Shown: positions 19,140 through 28,985, counted from the first letter of the stretch. The stretch is DNA of 64,000 nt from Deinococcus taeanensis (GCF_020229735.1 NZ_CP083458.1:310001-374000), one strand, 5' to 3'. Made by a program: numbers and translations. The notes: generated from the sequence alone by a model not told the origin.

Positions 19140-19991
19140 TCATGGCTCGCGGCGAAAGGCAGCGCGGCGATCTGTGAGCCGCGCCGCGTTCTCAGGGTCA
19201 CTTTTTGCGGTGTACATACGCTGGTCTGCCAGGCGCATGACGTCACTGACCGTGTCCGCTTCGTGCCGCCAGGCGATGCCCATGCTGGCACTGACACCAT
19301 CAACGAACGGAATCTGCAGGCGCTCATGGGCCCACGCTTCGAACGCTTCCGGAGGCCCCGGGAAATCTGTCATGAGCAGCAGGTACTCGTCGCCGCCCAT
19401 GCGGTACACGCGGCCCCAGGGTCCTGTCACGCGGGAGAGCCACAGCCCATATCCCTTGAGCAGGGAATCGCCCAGGGCATGCCCGTAATGGTCGTTGATG
19501 GCCTTGAACCCATCCAGGTCGATGAACACCATCGCGTACGCGTGACTTGCAGCGTCGATTCGGTCCAGGTCCAGGTCCAGCGCGTGCCGGTTGGGCAGCC
19601 CGGTCAGGGCGTCTGTTTTCGCTGCCTGGGTCAGGGCAGCGAGCTCATTCCCGAGCCGAATCGCCGTGTCCCGGGTGTCCAGGTACAGCAAACGCAACTC
19701 CATGACGGCCAGCACCTCCGGTGAGACAGGCACGTGAGGCACGGTGCGCAGGCGATACTCGGAGTCGTCAGAAAGGTCCAGCAGAACGCTTTGAGCGTCG
19801 TCGCAGGATTCACCGATTGAAACAACCGGGGTGTCGTCATCCTGCGTGAACAGGGCGACTCCGCGCAGCCCTGGTACGCCCTCCATGACAAGTCGCAGCA
19901 GTTCCTCTGGGGAAACAGCGGCCGTCAGGCGGCACACCAGTGCGCTCTGAGCGGACAAGGGCGCTTGCGAAGGAAGGAACGACGCAGACAT
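19140..19991 (-). CDS. GGDEF-domain protein (probable diguanylate cyclase)
   Basis: A 283-aa protein. The C-terminal half (about 120-280) is a GGDEF domain that makes cyclic di-GMP from GTP: it starts with TDALTGLPNRHALD, contains VFIDLDGFKAINDHYGH, and has the catalytic signature GGDEY at residues 199-203 (Tyr for Phe is tolerated). The N-terminal 110 residues look like a short GAF-like sensor. No membrane segment is seen. A CAATAC box about 6 nt upstream of the ATG suggests a leaderless transcript. An inverted repeat, ATCAC-TTC-GTGAT (20021-20033), lies just upstream and could be an operator. Confidence 0.85.
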   Translation of the reverse strand: MSASFLPSQAPLSAQSALVCRLTAAVSPEELLRLVMEGVPGLRGVALFTQDDDTPVVSIGESCDDAQSVLLDLSDDSEYRLRTVPHVPVSPEVLAVMELRLLYLDTRDTAIRLGNELAALTQAAKTDALTGLPNRHALDLDLDRIDAASHAYAMVFIDLDGFKAINDHYGHALGDSLLKGYGLWLSRVTGPWGRVYRMGGDEYLLLMTDFPGPPEAFEAWAHERLQIPFVDGVSASMGIAWRHEADTVSDVMRLADQRMYTAKSDPENAARLTDRRAAFRREP

Positions 19992-20905
19992 ACGTTGGTA
20001 TTGTGCAGCCTGGACCCCACATCACTTCGTGATAAGACGCGTCGGATAAAGGATTGCTCAGGACGGCAGGTGGTGGCCGGGAAGTCACGCTGAAGTACCT
20101 GGCGCCCACCGGGCGTTCAGTGTCTTGCAGACCGTTCATGAAATCGCTCCGCGAAGGCCAGTCAACCCGTCTCTACCGGGTGTTCCCTCCAAAGGCGCTG
20201 CCGCACAGGCTGACGGAGCGGAAGCAACGGCTGTCTCACGACCTCGAACCCTACGGTGAAGCCGCGCACCCACTGAAAAATCAGAGGGCCTGGTCCCGGA
20301 CCCAAGAGGCGCCTCAGCTCAACAAGTCTGTCGGCAGAGCCTCCTTGCGGTCTCATCGTCCGGCTTTCTGCTTCGCACCCAGGGCACGGCCAGACCTGAA
20401 GCGAAAGTGTTCCTCCTGTTGCTCCTGAATCTCATGTCCAGTGGCGTCACGACCGGGCCAGTGAGGCCCGTTGTCGGTCCCTTCTTTCGTGTGGCCGGAA
20501 ACAGGATGACCCGGCGCGCTTTGAGAACGCCGCTGATCTTCACGGCGTAGCAGCGCCTGACGCCAGCGCACAGGTCGCTGTCACTGGTGGTGCGAAGCCG
20601 ATGGGCCGCTGCCGTCTGTTCGGGGTCGATCCTGGTGCTGGAGCGCCCGGCGGACCCGCTCCATTCATGGGCCGATGCAGGGGCAATAGCGTGCGGCAGC
20701 CGGAAGGAGGTCTTCGACTCGACTGGAAGTGCGGATGTCGGGGCACGGTGCGTCAGAAGCTGGTCTGCCTGGGAGCGGCGAAACCGTTGGCTGAGCAACG
20801 CGCAGGTCGGCGGCAACAGCTGAAGGCAAGACAACAGTCAGGGGAGGGGAGGAGCCAGACTCGGGAGTAGCCCAGATATGAAAATCATTCTCCGAAATTG
20901 AGGGC
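19992..20905. other. Degenerate intergenic region
   Basis: About 900 bp. Several short frames on both strands (for example 20353-20571 on -) have arginine- and glutamine-rich composition like out-of-frame fragments. I recognise no family. It may be the remains of a mobile element. An inverted repeat at 20021-20033 belongs to the promoter region of the GGDEF gene. Confidence 0.4.
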
Positions 20906-20935
20906 TTGACAAAAATATTTTTTCAGATGTAAGCT
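20906..20935 (+). promoter_or_regulatory. Promoter/operator of the RpiR-led amino-sugar operon
   Basis: TTGACA (20906-20911) is followed after 17-18 bp by a weak -10 (TAAGCT, 20930-20935). The spacer is an A/T palindrome, AAAAATATTTTT (20911-20922), set in unusually AT-rich DNA. Nearly the same sequence, TTGACAAGAATATTTTTCA, is the nagA promoter on the other strand (30443-30425). This is a likely operator of the RpiR-family protein encoded just downstream. Confidence 0.7.
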
Positions 20936-20970
20936 CCACCTATCACCACCCCCGGTCCTTAGGAGGCCCT

Positions 20971-21819
20971 GTGACCATCTCTCCACCCGTCAGTACCGGT
21001 GGCGCTCTTGGCCGTCTGCGACAGCAGGCCACGCCGCTTTCACCCACCCTGCGCCGCGTCGCGGAGCACGTGATCCGTCACGCCGACAGTGTGGTCCACC
21101 AGACCATCACCGAACTTGCCAGTGGCGCCGGCGTCAGTGAAGCCACCGTCACCCGCCTGTGCCGCAAACTGGGTTTTGCCGGCTTTCACGCCTTCAAGAT
21201 CGCCCTGGCCTCCGACGTCGCCAGCCGGGACGCCCTCCCCACCGAGGACCTCGCGCTGGACCCCGCTTCACGTCTGGTGCGTCACACCTGCCAGACCCTG
21301 GAAGACACCGCGCAGCTCATCAACCCCGGTGTGCTCGAGAGCGTGGCGCAGGCCATCGCCCGCGCTCCCCGCGTGGACCTCACCGGGCAGGGCAACAGCG
21401 GTCTGGTCGCACAGTACTTCGCCCACCGTCTGATGCGCATCGGCATCACGGCCGTGACGTACACCGACCCTCACATCGCGGCCGTTAGTGTCAGCACCCT
21501 GCCGCGCAACGGCGTGGTGATCGGAATCTCCAGCAGCGGCAGCACCATCGACACCGTGCAGCACCTGCGCCTGGCGCACAGCCACCAGCACTACACCGTG
21601 GCACTGGTGCACCGCCCCAGCAGTCCCATTACCCGCCACGCCAGTGCCGTACTGTTCAGCGCCGCGCAGGAGGACCCATTGACCGACGCCGTCCTGTCCA
21701 CCATCAGCAGCCAAATGCTGATGCTTGAACTGCTGTACATGGCGGTCCTCGCTCACCGTCCCGAAGCGCACGCCATGCTGCGCGTCACCGCCGAGTCGGT
21801 CGTCGAGAAGAAATACTGA
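20971..21819 (+). CDS. RpiR/MurR-family transcriptional regulator
   Basis: A 282-aa regulator with an N-terminal RpiR helix-turn-helix (about 1-80, including SGAGVSEATVTRLCRKLGF) and a C-terminal SIS sugar-phosphate-binding domain (about 125-250, with TGQGNSGLVAQYF and ISSSGSTIDTV). GTG 20971 follows TTAGGAGG. It heads the operon for an ABC importer and NagZ, and its presumed operator recurs before nagA. Its effector is therefore probably an amino-sugar phosphate such as GlcNAc-6-P, GlcN-6-P or MurNAc-6-P. Confidence 0.88.
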   Translation: MTISPPVSTGGALGRLRQQATPLSPTLRRVAEHVIRHADSVVHQTITELASGAGVSEATVTRLCRKLGFAGFHAFKIALASDVASRDALPTEDLALDPASRLVRHTCQTLEDTAQLINPGVLESVAQAIARAPRVDLTGQGNSGLVAQYFAHRLMRIGITAVTYTDPHIAAVSVSTLPRNGVVIGISSSGSTIDTVQHLRLAHSHQHYTVALVHRPSSPITRHASAVLFSAAQEDPLTDAVLSTISSQMLMLELLYMAVLAHRPEAHAMLRVTAESVVEKKY

Positions 21820-21848
21820 GCGTTTCCATCCCCGATAAGGAGATCACC

Positions 21849-23099
21849 ATGAAGAAGCTGCGTCTGCTTGCCCTCGGTTTCGCTCTCACCGCCGGTACCG
21901 CCTCCGCCCAGCAACCGGTGGAGCTGCAGTTCTGGACCTGGTACCTGAGCCCCAAGTTCGACTCGTACATCAAAGACACCATTGCCGCGTTCGAGAAGGC
22001 CAACCCCGGCATCAAGGTCCGCTGGTTCGACAAGCAGGACTCCATGGTGCAGGACTTCATTGCCAGCGTGAACCTCGGCAACGCACCTGACGTGGTGAAC
22101 CTGAACATCGACGAGACCATGAAAGCCGCGCAGAACGGCTTCCTGCGCGCCAGCAGCGACCTGAGCAGCCCCGCGGTGCTCGCGTCGTACTACCCGCAGA
22201 GCGTCAAGAACTTCACCAGCGGCAGCAAGGTCTACGCCTACCCCTGGTACGGCTGGCTGAATGAAGGCGTGCTGCTGTACAACCCTGACCTGTTCAAGAA
22301 AGCCGGCCTGACCCGCGCGCCGCGCAGCATGAGCGAGATGCTCAGCTACGCCAGGACCATCAAGGACAAAACCGGGGCGTACGGGTGGGTGCCCGCCCTG
22401 AAAGACCCCAACACCGCGTCGTTCCTCGGGTACTTCTACAGTGAAGGTCTGCCCGTATACACCGCCGACGGCCGCGCCGCATTCAACACGCCCGCGCACG
22501 CGGCGCTGCTTCAGCAGTACGTGACGCTCTACAAAGGCGGGTACATTCCGGAGGACGCCCTGCGCCGTGAAGCGTTCCAGATCGCCACGGAACTGTACGC
22601 TCAGAACCGCGTTGCCATGATCGTCGGTGGCCCACAGGCCCTGACCCGCATCAAGGACACCAACCCCTCGCTGTACGGCAAGACGGTCGTGACGGACGCG
22701 CCGCTCGGCAGGGCGAACGTGCAGACGGGCGGCAGCATGGCCCTGGTTGTCCCCACTGCCAGCAAACACCCCGCCGAGGCTGCCCGGCTCGCGGCGTTCA
22801 TGACCAGCAACGCCAATCAGCTGGCCTTTGCGAAAGTGGTCCCGATCGTGCCCACCACCCGCGCCGCACAGAACGCCGCGCAGTTCAGGCAGAGCGGCAC
22901 CGACCCGGTCGTGCGTGCCACGGCCCTGGTGGGCGCAGCCGGCCGGTTCATCAACCCCGGGTACAAGGCGCCGGGAAACAGTGACGACCTGTACAAGAAC
23001 TTCAACGACAACATCGAGTCCGCGGTGATGGGCAAGAAAACCGCGCAGCAGGCATTAAGTGACGCCGCGGCGTACTGGAACGCCAACATGAAGAAATAA
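21849..23099 (+). CDS. Sugar ABC transporter substrate-binding protein (probable amino-sugar/oligosaccharide)
   Basis: A 416-aa SBP_bac_1 protein with a signal peptide (residues 1-20, ending TASA before Q). The mature start LQFWTWYLSPKFDSYI and the YPWYGWLNEGVLLYNPDLF segment are typical. ATG 21849 follows AAGGAGA. It follows the RpiR regulator and precedes two permeases, NagZ and amino-sugar genes, which suggests N-acetylglucosamine oligomers or muropeptide-derived sugars as ligand. The ligand is inferred from context only. Confidence 0.85.
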   Translation: MKKLRLLALGFALTAGTASAQQPVELQFWTWYLSPKFDSYIKDTIAAFEKANPGIKVRWFDKQDSMVQDFIASVNLGNAPDVVNLNIDETMKAAQNGFLRASSDLSSPAVLASYYPQSVKNFTSGSKVYAYPWYGWLNEGVLLYNPDLFKKAGLTRAPRSMSEMLSYARTIKDKTGAYGWVPALKDPNTASFLGYFYSEGLPVYTADGRAAFNTPAHAALLQQYVTLYKGGYIPEDALRREAFQIATELYAQNRVAMIVGGPQALTRIKDTNPSLYGKTVVTDAPLGRANVQTGGSMALVVPTASKHPAEAARLAAFMTSNANQLAFAKVVPIVPTTRAAQNAAQFRQSGTDPVVRATALVGAAGRFINPGYKAPGNSDDLYKNFNDNIESAVMGKKTAQQALSDAAAYWNANMKK

Positions 23100-23119
23100 C
23101 GCCTGTCCCTGACGGCGCC

Positions 23120-23160
23120 GCGGCAGCGGTCCGCCCGGCGCTGGGGCGGACCGCTGCCGC
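23120..23160. promoter_or_regulatory. 17-bp perfect intercistronic hairpin
   Basis: The arm at 23120-23136 is perfectly complementary to 23144-23160, with a 7-nt loop (GGCGCTG). No T-run follows. It lies between the binding-protein and permease genes, where such stems usually stabilise the upstream message and reduce read-through into permeases. Confidence 0.65.
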
Positions 23161-23206
23161 CGCTGAAGCCCCTTCCCCCTGGCGAAAGCCCCGAAGGAGA
23201 CCCCGG

Positions 23207-24112
23207 ATGCGTTTTTCCTGGCGGGACACCCTGATGTCCTACGCTTTTCTGGCCCCAGCCCTGCTGCTGCTGCTGGCGTTCACGTTCTACCCCCTGGCGT
23301 ACGGCACGTACCTGGGGTTCACCGAGTACACCGGCGCGCGGTTCGCGCGGGGCCTCGGGCCGCAGTGGGTGGGCCTGCGGAACTTCCGCACGCTTCTCGC
23401 CGATCCGCTGTTCCTGACGTCACTGGGCAACAGCGTGAAGTACCTGCTGGTGGTGCCGGCCCTGCAGCTCGCGTCTCTCGCCGTGGCGGTGCTCGTCAGC
23501 CGTGAACTGCCCGGCATGGCCTTTTTCCGCGCGGCGTACTACGTGCCGGTGGTGACCAGCATCTCACTCGCCGCCGTGATGTGGGAGTGGGTGTACAACC
23601 GCGAAGGCACCCTGAACTGGGTCCTCTCGGCGCTGCACCTGCTGCCGCGCGGTGAAGCGTTCGGCTGGCTGAACAACGAGTCCACGGCGTTTCTGGCAGT
23701 GATGCTCGTGACCTTCTGGCGCGGCTTCGGGTACTACATGGTGCTGTACCTCGCCGGGCTGCAGAACATTCCGGCAGAACTGGAGGAAGCGGCCCGTCTG
23801 GACGGCGCCACACCCTGGCAGCGCTTCTGGCAGGTCACGGTGCCGCTCATGAGACCCACCATCCTGCTGTGCACCCTGCTGTCCACCATCGCCGCGCTGC
23901 GCGTGCTGGAGGAGGTGCTCGTCCTCACAGGCGGGGGACCGCTGAACTCCACGTACACCTCCCTGATGTACGTCTACTCCAAAGCCTTCCAGGGCTTCAA
24001 CTTCGACTACGGCCTTGCCAGCGCGGCCGGGCTGGTCGTGGCGGTGGTCGCGCTGGGCCTGGCGCTCGTGAATTTCCGGCTGTTCGGCGACGCCCGCGGG
24101 GAACAGTCGTGA
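23207..24112 (+). CDS. Sugar ABC transporter permease (MalF/UgpA type)
   Basis: A 301-aa membrane permease with a first helix near residues 10-32 and about six helices in all. The EAA loop reads LEEAARLDGATPWQRFWQV. ATG 23207 follows GAAGGAGA. Its stop overlaps the start of the partner permease (GTGA). The TGGGPLNST segment near the C-terminal end is common in the family. Confidence 0.87.
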   Translation: MRFSWRDTLMSYAFLAPALLLLLAFTFYPLAYGTYLGFTEYTGARFARGLGPQWVGLRNFRTLLADPLFLTSLGNSVKYLLVVPALQLASLAVAVLVSRELPGMAFFRAAYYVPVVTSISLAAVMWEWVYNREGTLNWVLSALHLLPRGEAFGWLNNESTAFLAVMLVTFWRGFGYYMVLYLAGLQNIPAELEEAARLDGATPWQRFWQVTVPLMRPTILLCTLLSTIAALRVLEEVLVLTGGGPLNSTYTSLMYVYSKAFQGFNFDYGLASAAGLVVAVVALGLALVNFRLFGDARGEQS

Positions 24113-24990
24113 GCGCCGCCGCGACCCGCACCCACCGCCCGGCGGCCACGCCGCGCCGCTCCCCCCGCCGGCTTATTGCCACCGGGCTGCGCTACACGCT
24201 GCTGATCCTGGTGCTTCTGTTCGCAGTGTTCCCGTTTCTGTGGACACTTGCCATTGCCCTGACCGACAAGACCGCCGGCACCAGCATCTACAATTTTCCG
24301 GCCAGTCTGTTTCCCACCCGCGTGACCCTGCACAATTTCGCGGAGGTGTACCGCACCTTCGGCCTGGGCCGTTACATCTGGAACAGCGTCGCGATCACCG
24401 GCATGAGCGTCGTCGGGACCCTGGTCATCTCCGCTCTGGCCGCCTACCCTCTCGCCCGCTTCCGCTTTCCCGGCCGGACCCTGATCTTCAGCGTGATTGT
24501 CCTGACGCTGGTTCTGCCGACCGAAACGAACTTTCTCGTGAACACCCTGACGCTTCAGAAACTGCATCTGCTGGGGACGCACGTGGGCGTCGTTCTTCCC
24601 ACTGTTGCTGGCGCGTTCGGGATCTTCCTGATGCGTCAGGCGTTCCTGGCCGTCCCGGCCGCCCTGCTTGAAGCTGCGCGGCTGGACGGCGCGAGCGAAC
24701 TGACGATCCTGACGCGCATCATGCTGCCCCTCACGCGGCCGAGTCTCGCGGCGCTGGGAATCTTCACCGTCGTTACCACCTGGAACGCCTACTTCTGGCC
24801 GATGCTGGTGCTCTCCGGCGCGCCGGACCGGGTGCCGCTCAGCGTGGCCGTGCTCAAACTCAAGGGGCAGTTCAACTACGACCCGTTCAACATTGCCGCC
24901 GGTTCGCTGATCATGATGCTGCCCGTGCTGCTCCTGTTTCTCGCCGCGCAGCGCCTGTTCATGCGCGGCCTGGACGGAGGCGTCAAGTGA
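24109..24990 (+). CDS. Sugar ABC transporter permease (MalG/UgpE type)
   Basis: A 293-aa permease, partner of the previous gene, starting at a GTG that overlaps its stop. The frame runs further upstream inside the preceding gene, but the overlap and the basic N-terminus before the first helix (about residues 22-45) fix the start. The EAA loop reads LLEAARLDGASELTIL, and the C-terminus LFMRGLDGGVK is typical. No dedicated ATPase gene is present in either ABC operon of the window. Confidence 0.87.
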   Translation: MSAAATRTHRPAATPRRSPRRLIATGLRYTLLILVLLFAVFPFLWTLAIALTDKTAGTSIYNFPASLFPTRVTLHNFAEVYRTFGLGRYIWNSVAITGMSVVGTLVISALAAYPLARFRFPGRTLIFSVIVLTLVLPTETNFLVNTLTLQKLHLLGTHVGVVLPTVAGAFGIFLMRQAFLAVPAALLEAARLDGASELTILTRIMLPLTRPSLAALGIFTVVTTWNAYFWPMLVLSGAPDRVPLSVAVLKLKGQFNYDPFNIAAGSLIMMLPVLLLFLAAQRLFMRGLDGGVK

Positions 24991-25009
24991 GTTCGCCCCG
25001 GCGGCGCGC

Positions 25010-26533
25010 GTGAACGCGGCGCGCACCCTGATCATCGACCTGCCCGGCCCGGACCTGACGCCGGAACAGGGCCGGTTCCTCGCGCGGCATGGGTTCGGCG
25101 GCGCGTGTCTGTTCGCGCGGAACATCACCACGCCCGAGCGCACCGCCCGTCTCGTGCAGGACATCCGCGACGCGCTCGGCCACGACGCTCTGATCGCCAC
25201 CGACCAGGAGGGCGGCGCCGTGTTGCGGCGCCTTGACGTGCCTCACGTGCCCCCACCCATGGCGCTGGGCGCCCTGCGCGACCCGGGTGCTGCGCGTGAG
25301 GCCGGCGCGGCCGCGGCCCGCGGCCTGCTCGACCTGGGCATCAACTGGAACTACGCGCCGAGCCTGGACGTGCATGCCAATCCCCAGAACCCGGTAATCG
25401 GCGAACGGGCTTTTGCCAGCGATCCTGCCCTCGTTGCCGAACTGGGCGTCGCGTGGGCGCAGGGCAGTGAGGCCGCGGGCGTGATGAGCGCCGTGAAGCA
25501 CTTTCCCGGACACGGCGACACCCATGTGGACAGCCACCTCGACCTGCCCACCGTCACGCGCTCACGCGCGGAACTCAGCGCCGGCGAGTGGGTGCCGTTC
25601 CGGGCGGCCGTGCGGGCCGGCGTGGGCAGCGTCATGACCGCCCACATCCTGTATCCCGCCCTGGACGCGGAGCGGCCAGCCACCCTCTCCCGCCCCGTCC
25701 TGACGGACCTGCTGCGGGGCGAGTGGGGCTACGACGGCGTGGTGGTCACGGACGCCATGGACATGCGCGCCATCGCCGACCGGTACCCGGACGGGCAGGG
25801 CGCCGCATTGACCCTGATGGCCGGTGCGGACGCCGTCCTCAACTGCGGGCATGGCGACCTGCACACCCATGAGGTGCATCTGCGCGCCATTGAGCGCGCC
25901 CTGCACCGCGGCGCCCTCACCGAGGAGCGTCTGCATGAGGCGCTGCGGCGTCTCGCCCAGGCCCAGCAGCGGTTTCCCGGCCGGCCCCGCCCGTATGGCG
26001 CGGCGCAGCAGGCCCGCGACAACGCGCAGATGAGCGCCTGGGCACGCGCGGCCGTCACCCGACTCGGCCGCGTGCCCCGCCTGAGCGCCGACATGGACGT
26101 GCTGCTGCTCGCCCCGGAGCAGCCTGCCGTGGGCGGCCCGTACGGCGACCGCCTGTGCGCAGACGCCCTGGCCGCCGCCCTCCGGATTCACTTTCCGCGC
26201 CTGCGCCACGCCCCGTACACCGACACCGACCTCGGCGCCGCGCGCACCCTGCTGAATGCGCACCCACACGCGCCCTCGCTGCTCGCCACACCCACCCGGT
26301 GGGCCCTGAGTGCCGCCCAACATGAACTGGCGCGGCTGCTGGCGCCACGGGGCGGCGTGCACCTCGCTCTGTGGAACCCGGAGTACGCCCGGCTCCTGCC
26401 GCTGCCTGCCCTGATCACCTACGGGTACCGGCCGGCCCAGGTGAACGCCGCCGCTCACGCCCTGCTGACGGGCGAAGCCCCTGGCGTGCTGCCGCTGGCG
26501 CCCCTCGAAGCCGGGGCCAACCCTGTCCCCTGA
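25010..26533 (+). CDS. nagZ: Beta-N-acetylhexosaminidase (GH3, NagZ type)
   Basis: A 507-aa GH3 glycosidase. Family marks are DQEGGAVLRRL, NYAPSLDVHANPQNPVIGERAF, the NagZ signature KHFPGHGDTHVDSHLDLP (catalytic Asp-His on this loop) and the nucleophile Asp in VVVTDAMDM. A C-terminal extension of about 180 aa resembles the second domain of larger GH3 proteins. No signal peptide, so it acts in the cytoplasm, removing terminal GlcNAc from imported chito-oligomers or muropeptides. The GTG at 25010 lies 20 bp after the permease stop. Confidence 0.87.
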   Translation: MNAARTLIIDLPGPDLTPEQGRFLARHGFGGACLFARNITTPERTARLVQDIRDALGHDALIATDQEGGAVLRRLDVPHVPPPMALGALRDPGAAREAGAAAARGLLDLGINWNYAPSLDVHANPQNPVIGERAFASDPALVAELGVAWAQGSEAAGVMSAVKHFPGHGDTHVDSHLDLPTVTRSRAELSAGEWVPFRAAVRAGVGSVMTAHILYPALDAERPATLSRPVLTDLLRGEWGYDGVVVTDAMDMRAIADRYPDGQGAALTLMAGADAVLNCGHGDLHTHEVHLRAIERALHRGALTEERLHEALRRLAQAQQRFPGRPRPYGAAQQARDNAQMSAWARAAVTRLGRVPRLSADMDVLLLAPEQPAVGGPYGDRLCADALAAALRIHFPRLRHAPYTDTDLGAARTLLNAHPHAPSLLATPTRWALSAAQHELARLLAPRGGVHLALWNPEYARLLPLPALITYGYRPAQVNAAAHALLTGEAPGVLPLAPLEAGANPVP

Positions 26534-26621
26534 ACGGCCAGCCCGGTGAAGAGGGGGCCGGATACTGGAGCCAAACCGTCAGGCCCGGAGGTGTGACGGG
26601 TCCCGCAGACGCCGGGGCGCT

Positions 26622-27296
26622 TCAGGTCCGGACGGCCTCGGCGAACCAGCGGGTAATGACGTCAGGGCGCGTGATGGCCGAACCCACCACCACGAACAGG
26701 GCTCCGCACCTCACCGCCGCTGCGGCGTCCTGCGGAGTGTTCAGGCGCCCCTCCGCCACGAACGGCAGGCCCGCCCCGCGCAGTTCCTCCATCAGCGTCC
26801 AGTCCGGTCCGGGCAGCTGCCGGCTGTACCTGGTGTAGCCACTCATGGTCGTGCTGACCACGTCCGCGCCGGCCTCGAACGCCGCCTCGGCCTCCGCCAG
26901 GGTGCTGATGTCGGCCATGACCAGCGCGCCAGCCCCGTGCACGGCGGCGATCATGCCGCCCAGCGGCTCGGGCCGGGGGCGGTTCGTGGCGTCCAGCGCG
27001 ACGATCTCGCAGCCCAGCCGGGCGAGCCGCACCGCTTCGTCCGCGGTGGGGGTGATGTAGACCTCCGTGTCGTCGCGGTCGGTCTTGGTCAGGCCGATGA
27101 GGGGCAGGGACGTGACGGCCCGCACGGCCTGCACGTCCGCGAAACCCTGGATGCGCAGGCCCGCGGCGCCGCCGTGCGCGGCGGCGAGGGCGAGCCGGCT
27201 GATGATGAAGGAGTCACGCAGCGGGCTGTCCGGATTCGCCTGACAGGACACCACCAGCTGGCCCCGCAACTGCTCCAGAACGCCCCGCTCAGGCAT
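26622..27296 (-). CDS. nanE: N-acylglucosamine-6-phosphate 2-epimerase
   Basis: A 224-aa TIM-barrel epimerase that converts ManNAc-6-phosphate to GlcNAc-6-phosphate. Recognisable segments are LVVSCQANPDSPL, GLRIQG, LIGLTKTD, ITPTADEA, VALDATNRPRP with its catalytic lysine/glutamate region, VMADIST, ADVVSTTMSGYT, PFVAEGRLNTPQD and FVVVGSAITRP. ATG 27296 begins the family N-terminus; the frame is open further upstream without homology. It converges on nagZ with only 88 bp between them. No RpiR-type operator is seen upstream, so its regulation is unclear. Confidence 0.9.
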   Translation of the reverse strand: MPERGVLEQLRGQLVVSCQANPDSPLRDSFIISRLALAAAHGGAAGLRIQGFADVQAVRAVTSLPLIGLTKTDRDDTEVYITPTADEAVRLARLGCEIVALDATNRPRPEPLGGMIAAVHGAGALVMADISTLAEAEAAFEAGADVVSTTMSGYTRYSRQLPGPDWTLMEELRGAGLPFVAEGRLNTPQDAAAAVRCGALFVVVGSAITRPDVITRWFAEAVRT

Positions 27297-27953
27297 GAGG
27301 GGTCCGGTCTTGAGGCGTGAGGCGACCTGCCCAGGCACAGGCAGAACTGCGGAGGGTGCTGCGGCCGGCGCCTGCAGCGCGGGGAACCCAGCCCTCGGCC
27401 GCGCGGACGGAACGCAAAGTGCCCCTGCGCCAGGCTGGCGTCTGGGCAGGACACCCGCGCCGCGCGGGAACGTCGCTCCGGGCAGGAGAGGAAGGGCAGG
27501 GAAGCGAAAGGAATCTGTGAAGTTGCATGACACCTCAGGCGGAATGGAAAACTCTGGAGGGGAACGGGGCAGACGCTGCACTGCCTCTCACCCCTGAAGC
27601 GGCCTTGCGCCAGCAGGGCACAGGGACAGTCGAACGCCCCCAGTATGGAGAGTCGACGCGCCCCTGGCGTGACGGTGATGTGGAGTCCAGGAGACCGGCT
27701 GTCGAGAGCACAGGCGTCACCCGATCTGTTGCCCGTGACGCTTGCACCGTTCACCACGGGATCGGAGGCCAGCGCAGGACCTGAGAGCCCCGCCGGCCCG
27801 GTCCAGTCCGTTTCCTTGAGGGCGTCGCCGGTGCGCTGGCCCAATGACCTTCGAGGACAGTGCGTGAACCCCGCCAGAAGAAAGGCGGCGCGTTCCGATC
27901 AGCTCTCTTCCCGCTGACGGGGACGCACCGGAAAGTCACCGAATCGCGCTGAT
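27297..27953. other. Intergenic region upstream of nanE
   Basis: About 650 bp between nanE and the SIS-domain gene, both on -. Frames on either strand look like non-coding shadows. I see no clear promoter or operator; the promoter of nanE should lie here. Confidence 0.45.
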
Positions 27954-28985
27954 TCAGCGGGTACGGGTGACTTTGCTCAGCAGCGGCGGGGCGTCCGGGT
28001 TCAGGCCCCGGACTGCCGCCAGCGCTCCAGCAAACAGGTAGAACCCCAGCGCGCTGCCCACCGGGTCCGTGACCGCGTGGCCTGTGGTGGCGGTCGGCAC
28101 GGCGCTCCCGGCGCCCGGTCCCAGCGTGCGGACGTCCGCACTGCCTGCGACCAGCGCCGCGTACGCTTCGCCGACCGAGTCTGCGGCTGCGTCGGCCGGG
28201 ACGAACCCCAGCACCGGCACCCCCTCGGCCAGCAGGCGTTTCGGCCCGTGACTGAACTCCGCGGCCGAGTACGCCTCCGCATGCACGCCACAGGTTTCTT
28301 TCAACTTCAGCGCCGCTTCCTGCGCCACGCCCATGTGCAGCCCCCGGCCCAGCACCACCAGCCGCTCCACGAACCGGTACCGTTCCGCGAGGTCCTGCGC
28401 CGCCGCTTGTGCGTCCAGCGTCGCCCTGAGCATTTCCGGCAGGCCTTCCAGCGCGCGCCGCAGGGCCCTGTCTCCCGAGAGCGACGCGATCACCGGCAGC
28501 AGCGCCGTGAGACTACCCAGGTAGCTTTTCGTGGCGGCCACCGCACGTTCCTCCCCGCACTGCAGCGGCACCACGAACTCCGCCTCCCGCGCCAGATCAC
28601 TGTCTTCCACGTTGACCAGCGCCACCGTCAACGCACCGGCCGCACGGGCCACCCGTACGTTTTCCACCACGTCGGGACTCGCGCCGCTCTGTGACACCGC
28701 GATCATCAGCGCGCCCCGCAGGTTGAGCCGCGCGCCATACAGGGTGTGCACACTCGGAGCCACGCTGCCAACCGGCAGGCCCAGCTGCGTTTCCAGCGCG
28801 TACTTCAGCACGGTGCACGCGTGATCGCTGCTGCCCCGGGCAATCGTCATCGCGAAGGCCGGGCGGCGCGCTTCGATGGCGCGGGTCACCTCCCCGATCA
28901 CCGCGCCGTTCAGGGCACCCTGCCGTTCCACCACCTCTGGCGCTTCCCGCGCCTCCTGCACCATCATGGACTCACCTGCGCTCAT
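27954..28985 (-). CDS. Glucosamine-6-phosphate deaminase, SIS type (NagB-II/AgaS-like)
   Basis: A 343-aa protein with two SIS domains like the isomerase half of GlmS but lacking the glutaminase domain. First domain: TIARGSSDHACTVLKYALE and AVSQSGASPDVVE; second domain: VLGRGLHMGVAQEAALKLKET and EFSHGPKRL; C-terminus DAPPLLSKVTRTR. It should deaminate GlcN-6-phosphate to fructose-6-phosphate. Its ATG overlaps the nagA stop by four bases (ATGA), making a two-gene operon that performs consecutive steps. Confidence 0.87.
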   Translation of the reverse strand: MSAGESMMVQEAREAPEVVERQGALNGAVIGEVTRAIEARRPAFAMTIARGSSDHACTVLKYALETQLGLPVGSVAPSVHTLYGARLNLRGALMIAVSQSGASPDVVENVRVARAAGALTVALVNVEDSDLAREAEFVVPLQCGEERAVAATKSYLGSLTALLPVIASLSGDRALRRALEGLPEMLRATLDAQAAAQDLAERYRFVERLVVLGRGLHMGVAQEAALKLKETCGVHAEAYSAAEFSHGPKRLLAEGVPVLGFVPADAAADSVGEAYAALVAGSADVRTLGPGAGSAVPTATTGHAVTDPVGSALGFYLFAGALAAVRGLNPDAPPLLSKVTRTR

